The notes below the pieces were generated by a model, which had not been told where the DNA came from, searched no databases, and worked only from the letters and a program-made list of their open reading frames with translations. A program made the position numbers and the translations under genes. 64,000 nt of DNA from Micractinium sp. NFX-FRZ (Eukaryota > Chlorophyta > Trebouxiophyceae > Chlorellales > Chlorellaceae), in assembly GCA_029339195.1 (NCBI GenBank), contig JAPTJF010000025.1, forward strand, positions 186,001 to 250,000, read 5' to 3'. This document shows, piece by piece, positions 46,701-56,702 of the stretch. Numbering within the stretch: position 1 is the stretch's first letter; each line of letters starts with the position of its first letter.

Positions 46701-49452
46701 TTGTGCACTTGCCTTGAGGCATAGCGGCAACGCCCGTACGGCTGGCAGGCTGCCTGCGGGGCATGTCTGCATGACTAGCTGCTCGAAATGAGGAGGGAGG
46801 TGCTGGATACCAGCAGTTCCTCACGCACCTCCCTCCCCCTTGCCTCGGAAGCCCTCCTCCCTTCCGCCTCCCCCTGTATTGCCTCCCGCCCTGTTGCACC
46901 GATTTGGCAATGCCCAGCGCTTTGTCTCCCGCTGTGCACCATCCCTTTTGACAAGCAACCGCCTCGACCTTGCCCTACCCCGCCAGCAGATGTGGTGATG
47001 CTGGACACATACAGCATCCACGAGGGCGTGGACTCGCAGCGCTTTGAGTCGGAGCGCGTGCTGGAGCTGGTGCCGCCCGACGGCCACTTTGCGCTGATGA
47101 ACTACAGGTGTGAGGAGAAAGAGGGGAGGGAGGTGTGGGTGTGCATGTCTTAGAAGGTTGGTTGGTGGGGATGCCTGGGTGTGTGGGTGCTGGAGCTGGT
47201 GCCGCCCGACGGCCACTTTGCGCTCATGAACTACAGGTGTGAGGGGGAGGAAGGAGCGCTTGTGTTTGGGCAGGGGGGTGGTGGGTGCTGCAGCTGGTGC
47301 CGCCCGGCGGCCATTTTACGCTCATGAGCTGCAGGCATGTGCGACAGGTAGGTGCTGGGGTGAACGGGGCGGGGTGGAGTGGGGTGGGGTGGATTGGGGT
47401 GACACCAAGCCACACAGCACCTCTTCAACCTGACCCGACTACCCTCCCAACATCTGCACCCCTGCCCCGCCTGCCCTGCCTGCCCTGCAGGTCTAGCCGC
47501 TCCTTCCGCCCCCCATTCCGCATCTACCCCATGGTGGAGGACGACATGTACAGCGGGGACAAGGTGGGTGGGTGCAGGGTGTGGGTGTTGCATTCCGCAT
47601 GTAGTGTTGCATTCCGCGGGTGCAGAGTTGCAGTGTTGCATTCCGCATGCAGTGTTGCATTCCGCATGCACCCCATGGTGGAGCACGACACATGTATAGC
47701 TGGGACAAGGTAGGTGAATGCAGGGCTCCAAGTGTTGCATTCCACCCTACCCTCCTCATCCAGCTCATCCCCTTCCTCCGCCTGCTCGCCACGCACCCGG
47801 CCATTTACAAATTTTTACAAGCTGGGGTTACGCTGATTGCTTGTATTGCTTGCATGTGTTGCCCTCTGCCGCAGCTTACACTCTACCTGCGCCTGCTGGC
47901 CGAGTACCCGGCCACCAAGATTGCCACGGGGGTGGAGGTGACGGTGCCGCTGCCACGCAGCGTGCAGCGCGTGCACTGCGAGACGGGTGAGGCGGATGGG
48001 GTGCAAGTGGGGTTTAGGTGGTACACAAGGCAGTTGGGGTGGGGAGGGATGTGCCGTTGGCAGTTGGGCAGGGTGGGATGTCGCCAGTGCGGCCCGCCCG
48101 CTCTCTGTTCCGGCTTGCTGCCTGGCTCCCACCCTGTCCCACTACCCCTGCCCACAGGTGCTCCACAAGAGCAAGGCGGTGGCGCTGCCTGCCCTGGCCT
48201 GTTTGCTGCCCTGCTCCCGCTTGCATGCCTGTTCACGTTACCTACCCTCTCCTAACCCCTCTGTACAGACGCCCCCAATGAGAGCAAGCTGCTGGCGCTG
48301 CCCGGCAAGGGAGCCTTTGAGCAGTCGGCGGAGTGGCGGGAGCGGGAGCGCAAGCTGGTGTGGAGCCTCAAGAACCTAAAGGGCGGGCGCGAGCACACGC
48401 TGCGCTGCCGGCTGACGGGTGCGCGGCGCTGCGGGAGGGGCGGGAGGGGACGGGGGCTGCATTCTAGCGCGCCCGAGAGCTCTGTGCGCAGGATGCAATG
48501 AGCATGCTAAAGGGGCACATGCCGAGCGTTGCTGCGCTGCCGTCAGCCACCCACTCGACCCTAGCACAGGCGCTAGCTTTTGACGCAAGGGGCACTTGCC
48601 GAGGGCTGCTGTGCTGCCGTCAGCCCAACACCCAAACCCCATCGTCTTGCAACTGCTGACTCCCTTCCCCTGCCCCGTCATTTGCTGTGCAATGAAGCCT
48701 GGCAGTGTTGAGTGCAAGCATCTAGCGAGGCCACCCACATATCAATATCAATCATTGCTACTTACACAGATCAAACTGTTTCCCTCATCTTTCCCACATC
48801 GCCTGCAGTGGAGCCGGGCACTGTGGAGTCAACCAAGCGAGACTATGGGCCCATCATGGTGCAGTTTGTGCTGCCCGGCAAGCCCTCAGGTAAGGCCGGG
48901 TGTGGCATTGCGCTGTGCTTGTGTGTGGGGCTGGTGGCAGGGGAGGGAGCTGTGTGGGGCTGGTGGCAGGGGAGGGAGCTTTGGGCGGTTTAATGCTGCC
49001 TGGCGAGCATTCAGGTGCGGCTTGGAGGAGAGAAGACGGGCGATGAAGGGGGGTGGGAGGCGTGGGGATGGGGAGGGGGTGCAGGCAGGGGCTGGGGGCT
49101 CATAGCACAAAGGGCGACCATTTTGAGCTGCCGCGGAAGCCCTGAAGGGCGCGGTGTCGTCAAGAGTGGGAGGAGGGAGAACCAGGAGTCTGCATTGTGC
49201 TGTCCGGCGGGCGCTTTCGGGCACAGTTGAGCCTGTACTGCCCCTATTTCCACACACATCCTGAGGGAGGAGATGGAGCATGCGAGTTCCACCAACCTGT
49301 ACCGCCCCTGTACCGCCCGCACACCCTGTACTGCAGCCAGCGGGCTGGATGTGCGGTACATGAAGATTTTGAAGGAGGAGAAGAACTACGCACCTTCCCG
49401 CTGGTTCCGCGTCGTCGCCATGGCCAACTCCTACCAGATACGCCCCCATTAG
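43764..49452 (+). CDS. AP4M: AP-4 complex mu subunit (mu4-adaptin)
   Basis: Thirteen exons (43764-43844, 43962-44069, 44482-44601, 45063-45200, 45609-45693, 45983-46083, 46416-46524, 46990-47107, 47491-47563, 47875-47986, 48269-48418, 48809-48889, 49337-49452) give 463 residues, close to plant and animal mu4. AP-4 sorts cargo from the trans-Golgi network. The longin-like N-domain starts [18 protein letters not shown] and includes [14 protein letters not shown] and [20 protein letters not shown]. The linker is Gly-rich. The mu-homology domain runs from [13 protein letters not shown] through [22 protein letters not shown] and GLDVRYMKI to [14 protein letters not shown] near the start and STEVFFRK favour mu4 over mu1-mu3. 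Many introns hold exon-edge decoys. Confidence 0.93.
44373..44440 (+). repeat. Decoy copy of exon 3 start in AP4M intron 2
   Basis: Exon 3 starts [17 protein letters not shown] at 44482. An upstream copy reads [17 protein letters not shown] after an AAG acceptor-like border, about 105 bp before. Confidence 0.85.
44683..45035 (+). repeat. Decoy copies of exon 3 end and exon 4 start in AP4M intron 3
   Basis: At about 44689 GGATACGTGTCCGAGGAGGT duplicates the exon 3 end with its donor. At about 44943 [19 protein letters not shown] duplicates the exon 4 start (true copy [19 protein letters not shown] at 45063), but lacks a clean AG. Confidence 0.88.
45318..45385 (+). repeat. Decoy copy of exon 4 end in AP4M intron 4
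   Basis: GTGGGCAAGCCGCGCCTGGC with a GTGAGC donor and about 40 bp of intron duplicates 45180-45240, including CTTCCCTTGTGCTTGTTG. Confidence 0.8.
47185..47345 (+). repeat. Two decoy copies of exon 8 end in AP4M intron 8
   Basis: [16 protein letters not shown] and its donor recur perfectly at about 47188-47240 and, more diverged ([16 protein letters not shown]), at about 47285-47335. Confidence 0.9.
47585..47815 (+). repeat. Decoy copies of exon 9 end and exon 10 start in AP4M intron 9
   Basis: At about 47662-47712 a copy of [16 protein letters not shown] with donor GTAGGT reads [16 protein letters not shown]. At about 47764-47805 [10 protein letters not shown] echoes the exon 10 start [10 protein letters not shown]. 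Confidence 0.85.
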
Positions 49453-50291
49453 CTGGTACCACGCTAGGTACTGCTGTGATGAAGCTGGGAAGAAGCTGGG
49501 TAGAAGCTGGGAGCCCCAGCCAGCCAACTCACGGCGTACCGCTCCTAGTAATGACACGCAGTGTCACATGGCTTGCTGGGCGGTTGGGGGGCAGGCTGCC
49601 CTTGCAGGCTGCGCCACCCGCCCTCTCTACTTTTCCTCCGCCGCTCCCCCCGCCGCCGCCTCTCCTATGGCAGGCAGGGCGGTTGCGCCTTCCTTTTCTT
49701 CCCGGGCTCCAGGCTCCTGGGCGCGCGCGTGGCTTTTCCATCCGGCGGCAAAAGGCGGTGCTGCATCCCCTGCCTCCCTCCCCCCTGACTGTACTGTTTC
49801 TACCCTCCTTTGCCTGCTCCCCGCTGTGCCACTGCACCTGCCTCTCTGCTTGCAAACCCGCTCGTTTTCCGTACCGAAAGCGACCCACAGGCATGCAAAC
49901 ACGGTGCTTCCCTCTTGATGCAATTTTCAAATAAACAGTTACATGACACATCAGATAGTCGTCAAGAGCAGGGATAGGGGCGTAGATCGGTGGAGTAGGC
50001 AGTGGGTAAAATGGTAAGTTAGGACGTCAATGGAGGGTCATGTGAAAACGAGGTATCAATGGGAGCAGGATTTGCTGAAGGGCAGTGGCTAAAACCCCGG
50101 ATGAATAAATGAGTACGTGGGCCAGTCAGTGAGGTTTGGGGATGGGCAAATGAGGCAAGTACATGTAGAAAGGTGTTTGGCGGAGTTAACTGGACTCGGT
50201 GAGGGTGGTGCAAGATTGAAGGGTGTGTTAACACAGGAAAGTAGGAAATGCTAGTTACTGCCGTGCTGCAAGGCTGCGCACGCATTTTCAT
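49453..50291. other. Convergent 3' flanks of AP4M and hydrolase B
   Basis: No exon chain or RNA gene. From about 49920 to 50260 the DNA turns noticeably A/T- and purine-rich compared with its surroundings. Confidence 0.4.
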
Positions 50292-53200
50292 TCACAACCG
50301 GGCCCGGAGGGGCGGCGGCGGGGGGCTGCTTGGCTTGGGAGGGGGCGGGCTGCTTGGTGTGGGAGGGGCCGGGCTGCTGGGTTTGGGAGGCGGCGGGCTG
50401 CTGGGCCTTGGTGGGGGCGGGCTGCTGGGCTTGGGAGGTGGCGGGCTGTTGGGCTTGGGTGGGGGCGGGCTGTTGGGCTTGTGTGGGGGCGGGCTGCTGG
50501 GCTTGGGTGGCGGCGGGCCGAGGCGCCTCGGGGGCGGCGGGGACGGGCGCCGCGGCGGGGGCGGGGGTGAGGAGGGCGGGGAGGGCACGGGCAGGTTCTC
50601 AACCGGCCCGGGGTAGACCCGCTCCATGGTAAGCTCTGCCAGTTGGGTGACAGTAAGGCGGGAGGCATAGTAGGCCAGATCGTGCTTGGTGCCGCCGGAA
50701 GCCAGCCAGGCCAGGCAGGGGCGCACGTAGTCGGCCACACCCTCGTGCCATGCGTAGGCACGGTTCATCTCTGCAGGCAGGCAGGGAGGAACACGAAGCG
50801 GGAGTCCGTCGTCTGCGGTACGGTATAGTAGCATTGTGTCCAGCAGGTGGTTGCGGGGAGATGGGCAGGCACCCCACTCACACCACCGCTCCGCGCTGCC
50901 AAACCCCATCCCTGCCGCCTCAAGCGCGGACAATCTTGTGTGCCCCTCAACTGCGGGGCCCTCCAAGGCTTGCCCCGGCTTGCTCCCATGTCCAGGCCGC
51001 TGCCAACCCCAAGCAATGCGCCCGCCCACACGTTCGCCCTGTCACCCTTGCCACCTGCATCCCTCACCCCTTGCCCCCCCTGCACGCCTCACCCTCGAAA
51101 ATGGTGCTGCGGTCGGACAGCACAGACAGGATCTTGTTTTCCGCCGATGGGTCCATGTGAAGCCAGGGCATCGCTTTCACGAGGCGGCTTGTCCAGAGGC
51201 GGAGAGGGCTCTTGGGGTCCTGCGGAATCAGGTCAGAGCACGCACATGAGGCGGGTTGAGGTGAGGCGGGAGTTTGAGAAGGAGTGGACAGTGCGGGGCA
51301 GACAACGCCAGGCAGGGGAGCAAGCGCAGGGTGGACAGCATGGCACGCCACAGCATCGCACAGCATGGCGTGGATGGGGGAAGGGGGCAGCAAGCAAGCA
51401 CAGTGCGGCACTCACCGCCGCCCCCATACGAGGGTCGTCCTTCAGCCAGCCCTCCTTGTTAATGGCTCCGATCATCCTCAGAGCCGACACAATCTGAGAC
51501 GACTGCTTGGCAGTGACCACGGGAGAGCGGTCTGAGAAGAAGGTCTGGGTGATGGGCAGGGCGGGGGCCTGCACACACATGAGGTGGCGGCGAGCGGGCA
51601 TGGCAGGTGATTGGGCATGCTGGCTGGGCATGGCAGGTGCCACCCATCAAGTGGATGGGTGGGCAGATTTGCAGCCGTCCTCAGGCACAGCCAGCTGGCG
51701 TGCCGCCTGATGCAGCCGGCCAGGCGAGCCAAACCTAACCTGCACACCACTGAGCGGCAGGTGGCAAGCCCTGGCTCCGCCCAAACAACGTCGAGCTCAG
51801 GCAGTTCACAAGGAAACACCCGAGCCAGCTTGATTGCGCTGCACTCTGCCTTCAGAACTAACATAATCCTTGTGCAGCGCATTTAACGTGCAATTGAATC
51901 ACGGTGCAGCAAAGCTCACCAGGATGAAGTCGCTGGGCACCCCGACCTTGCGCAGCTTCCCCACGCTCTCCTGGATCAGCTTGGCCGTGGGCAGGTCGCG
52001 CTGCAGTGGGAGAGACACAGTACGAAAAGGCAGGTGTCAGGTTCGGAGCTGTTCCAGAGCCAGCTGGGCAGTGGTCAAGTCGCACTGCAGAGCGGGCAGG
52101 CAGGCAGGCAGCAGACCGGTGGGCAGGCAGGCAAGCTGTTGGGAGAGGGGGCAAGGAAGCAGCACGGAGAAGAGCTAAAAACACGTGTCTGGTGGTGCGG
52201 CACTAGGCAGCCCATGCCCGCAGCTGGCCACGCATCCACCATCTGCGTATGCGCCCAGCCAGCCTGCAGCCAGGGCCCACCCGGCAACTGCACAGCGCAG
52301 CACGAGGGCAGCGCAGCGCACCTCCATTTGGATGAAGGCGGTGGGCGGGAAGCCGGGGAAGCGCAGCGCTCCTTTCGAGTCGAGCAGCCCCCAGGTGTCC
52401 CACTCCACAGCGTTGACCTCTGAAATCACGCCGCTGATCCTCATGCCGTCAAACCAGGCTGCAGGGGACAGGCAGGGCAGGGCACAAAGCGCATTGGGTA
52501 GAGGGCAGGCAGGTAGCGTGAGGGCGGGGGCTTGGAGGGCGGCGGCTTGGAGGGCGGGGGGCCGAGAGGGCTAGGGGTGTGAGGAGCCAGGAGCCCCCGG
52601 GTGCCCCCCCTGCCCCTAGCAGTACTGCCACAGTAATGGAGCAAAAATGCTGGTCAGTACTGGCAGCAGTGCAGGCCGCGGCTTGTACCCCAGCCTGGCG
52701 GCGGTTCGCTTCACTCACATGCGTAGAAGGCCTTGGGAATCTTGATGGCAAACGCAGCCCCAGCAGAGATGCCCACTGTGTAGATCGGCTTCTTTGACAG
52801 GCCGTTGTTGTACAGGAATGACTGTGGCACAACAGGGAAGGGACATGGGTCAGGTGTCGCAGTTACCGTGTGCGGGCAGACGCCGACTGTGCAGACTGGC
52901 GCTTCCTTTGGCAATGCAGGGAGGAAACCAAACCAACAGCAGCAGCCTGACCATCTGTACCACCCAGGGTGCCCCAGTCTGCCTGCTAACTGCTCACCAA
53001 TCTGCCAAGCCCGCTCCGCCTCCCTCCCTCCCTCCCTCCCTCCCTCCCCCCCAACTGCACCAGCCAGCAGGCAAAGCAGGGAACAGTTCCGGAGATCCCC
53101 AGCCCACCTGAATCACCCAGGGAACCTCCGGCTGGTCGCTGGTGGCCGGGTCCAGGCTGGAGCTGAAGCAGCGCCCCTGCCGCTCCCTGTTCTTGCTCTC

Positions 53201-54832
53201 CACCGCCAGCACGGCATACCCCCACGCCAGCGCCTGCTTCACGTGGGCAACCTCCTCGGGCAGGCCTGCGGGGGAGGGAAGGGCGGAGGCAGGCAGAACG
53301 ATGGGGGTGGCTGAAGCAAAGGCCCCGCTGCCTGCACGGCATACCCACCAGGAACAGTGACCTGGCGTGGGCAGCGTGGGCCTGTACAGTGTGGCCAGTA
53401 CACATGTGGTCAGATGATGCGTGCTGGCAGTTGATCCCACCCACCGGTCTCCCCCTTCCCCGCCCCGCCTGCCACTCCCAGCTGCAGGCATCCGCGCCCA
53501 CCGAGGCACTCTGGGCAGCGCACGGGGTCGTAGGGCCAGGAGCCGGAGGCGTCGTGGTAGCAGCCGTGGAACATGACCAGCTGCGGGGTGGGGAGGGTCG
53601 AGGTGGGAGGGGAGCCGGGTGTGGCATGCTCGAGGCTAGGCTGATTCCAGTCAAGGCGGCACGTGTGGCAGGGGTGGGACAAATGCATCGGCGGCGTCGG
53701 GGCGGGCGGGGCGGGGTGCGTTGCCAAAGAGGGCGGGGGCGGAGGGCGCAAGGGGGAGGCATTGCTAAAGGGGCAGGTCAGAAAGGGGTTGGTAGCTGAC
53801 CAGGGTTTACGAGGTCCAAGGCAGGGGCAGGCTGGGGGCACGAGGCGAGGTGTTGTGCATGCAGGGTGCAGTTACGCTATGCAGAGCACAAGGACGAGAA
53901 AGGGCCAGCCCCTTCCGAGGCAACGGCAGCAACAGCAGGGCAGCCTCCCGGCGCAGCAGTGGCAGCGCCACCGGCAGCGGCACTGCCAGCAGTGCAATGC
54001 CAGCGAACCGCCGGGGCATCCCCGGGTTATACACTCACGGTTCCGACAGGGTCTTTTGGGACCTGCACTTCATAGTAAGAAGTAAACGGCGAGCAGGGGC
54101 GAAGGTTGTGAATCACGATGGGACAGGGCGGCGGCGGGGGGAGGGCAAGCAGGGGGGGCAGCGGGGGCCGGCAGGCATGCAAAGCCGCGACATGCACACT
54201 CAGCATCTGCCCCAGACAAGCCCCCACACGTGCCTGGTAGTAGTGATCCCTTCCATACATGTTAAACTTCTGGGGGCGCAGTCCCCTGTTGGTTGGGGCA
54301 TCAATCACTGAGAGCTTCCAGCTTGCCTGCAGGGGAGGTTGAAAGGGGAGGCCGGGGCAGGCGGGCAGGGCGGTGGGCGGGTGGCAAGTGGGCAGGTGGG
54401 CAGCTTTGAAATGACTGTGGGCACTAGAGCGCGTATGTAGGATATTATTGAGGGTCTGTAGGACATTTATACGAGCACCATGCAGGGCAAACTGCCAAAG
54501 GCACGTGATTGGCCTGGGTGCGCATTGGCACTCACCAGAGCGGCGGAGAGCACGCGGCCGGCGACCTCAGCCACGGCCACGGAGGAGGCATTCGGCGGCG
54601 CCGCTGAAGCTACGACAAGGCCGCGGTCCACTCCAGTCACGATTGTTTCAGAGATGGACGCAAACGCGGAGAGGAGCTGCCCAGCGATTATGGCCTCTGC
54701 GGCATTGTTTGTTTGCACGCCAACTCGCACACCGCTGGCTGTCACAGCTGCAACGAAACTGCCTTGAAATGCGGTTGCTGCCAATAATAGAGTGGCAACG
54801 CGCCCGTAGAGAAAAGGCCGACACAGAGCCAT
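50292..54832 (-). CDS. Secreted Pro-rich alpha/beta-hydrolase-like protein, copy B
   Basis: Eleven exons (54536-54832, 54234-54326, 54039-54062, 53502-53580, 53108-53265, 52719-52821, 52322-52458, 51920-52000, 51416-51568, 51093-51219, 50292-50770) give 576 residues. Exons 2-10 have exactly the same lengths and phases as in copy A, including the 24-bp microexon. It keeps the signal peptide, FHGCYHD, GISAG (Ser at about 236) and AWHEGVADYVRPCL. The C-terminal tail is longer and different (SPPPPKP repeats). Exon 2 ends TACCAG followed by GCACGT where copy A has GTGCTT, so intron 2 probably uses a GC donor. Likely an extracellular or wall-associated esterase-like enzyme; substrate unknown. Confidence 0.8.
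52048..52092 (-). repeat. Decoy copy of exon 8 start in hydrolase B intron 7
   Basis: After a CTGCAG acceptor the minus strand reads TGCGACTTGACCACTGCCCA, echoing the true exon 8 start CGCGACCTGCCCACGGCCAA at 52000. Confidence 0.7.
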
Positions 54833-56702
54833 CTTGCGATGCGCCTTTCAGGCTTGGTTGGAACCAACACCGCCACAAGATTTCAAGTTACTTGGTATGG
54901 CAGTGGCGACTTGAAACTAATGATACACCGGTGCTGCGTGGCGACGCGTCGCATGATGGCTTCATGCCACCGGCAGCGCACACGGCGCACACAGCAGGGC
55001 ACGGCAGCGTGCAAGGCACAGCGCCTGCGGACCCTTTTTGAGAGTTTCTTGCATGCAAGAACCGATCGAGGAAGTGCGTGTCATGCCCCTCGCACAGCTG
55101 TAGTCCTTGGCTTATATTCATGCCTGGTGCTGCCCAGCACCAGCTCTCAAAGCTAGGCTAGCGCCACTGCTGCGCCTGGCGACCGGCGGTTGCCCTGGTA
55201 TGCCGACACGTGCCCATGCTTGCACTCCGGTTTCCATCAAGCGATTTGCAGGTGCTCCTGGTGGTGAACCCAGTAAGCCCCTGGTAGACCCCTGCCATCC
55301 GCATGCACTTGTTGCAACTGGCTTGTTCAGGCCGCCCAGCATACCAGGGTGCAGTCGTCGGCCCTCAGGGGTGGGGACGCCGTCACGATGGGGAGGCTCC
55401 ACCTTCCAGCCAGTACTGGGGTGGGGGGCCAGTGCCATACTATTGGTACTACTCTACTAGTACTACTAGTAGTGTCTAGTGCCCCCGTACTTTCTGAAGC
55501 CACGCGCGCACCGGCGTCCTCCCAGCACGGGTACGACCACTTTCCTGGCAAACACGGAGGCACCTGTACATGACCCTCCAAACGACAATGAGTGGCTTCT
55601 TTGCAGACGTGGCAGGGCCACAAGGCAGCCTGCGGGCATGCACTGCATCTTGCATGCACGTGTCTCGACCACGCCTCTTTTCCAGGGATCACTATTTCTG
55701 CACATTGCTGCCTGTTGTGTGATTTTTACACATTTCTACGAGCGTGAAAGACATGCATGAGCAGGAGGGGGTGGGTCGGCGCGCCACATCTCTGTCACAG
55801 TGAGGGTGCAGCGCACGTGCTGGGCAGGTGCGTTGGGGTACAGGACTCATTGGGAAAGAGACGCGAGGGGCAAGCGCCGATGAAGTGGGGGAGGCACAGT
55901 GAAATGTTGGATGGAGTGCGGTGCAGGAGCACATGCATACAAACCGGCATGCCACCGCACACCGGCTACAGCTTTCGCTATGGGGATGGGTGTGTGATGG
56001 GCAGGATGGGTTGGTTGGTGGATGGGTAGGAACAGGATCGAGTCAGAGGGGGCGTGCACGCACCGGCTGCCCGCCTGGTGTGCAAGCATGGGCACTACGG
56101 GTGGCTGGCAGCACACCTGTGCACGGCATGCATGCATGAAAGGGAGGGTTCGGTGGTGCACACGGGCACATCGTCGAGGGTTGAAAGGGAGTTTCTAGTC
56201 ACGCCAACCGACACAAGGGGTATGTGCGCGGCAGTGGCAGTTGGGGGTTGATGGCTGGCGTTCCCTGGGGGATGAAAGGTGAGAGTGAGCTGCTGTGATG
56301 CGCGGCTGTGAAGAATGGGGGGTGAGTGAGCATGGAGGGGGGGTGGTGGGGGGTGCAGTGATATTCACTTGCACTTGCCACCACCGCACCATTTGGGGGT
56401 GCGCTGCTGACGCGTGGAGGCACCTCAGCAGCAGAGGCGGGTGTGCGCTCCTCACGCAGCGCCGAGGGGAAGGAGGGCGGCCTGCCGGGACGTCGGGTGC
56501 GGCCGACGCACGGTGCCCCGGCAGGGGCCACCAAAAGGCGTTGGGGAGGCAAGTGAAGGTCGCAGCCGGGGCGCCTCTCCAGGGATAGGCGTCCAGGGAT
56601 GCCGGGAGGAGGGCGCGGCTCGGGAGTGCGTGCGCACGCGGCGCAGGCGCGGGCGGGGCCCGCTGTGGCAGCGTGCGTGCACGCAGCGCGCTTCCCGCCC
56701 GC
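54833..56702. other. Intergenic region between hydrolase B and the Cys-rich gene
   Basis: It should hold the hydrolase B promoter and the Cys-rich gene's 3' UTR. A perfect palindrome ACTACTAGTAGT lies near 55464 within a TACTAGT-rich patch. No exon chain is visible. Confidence 0.4.
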
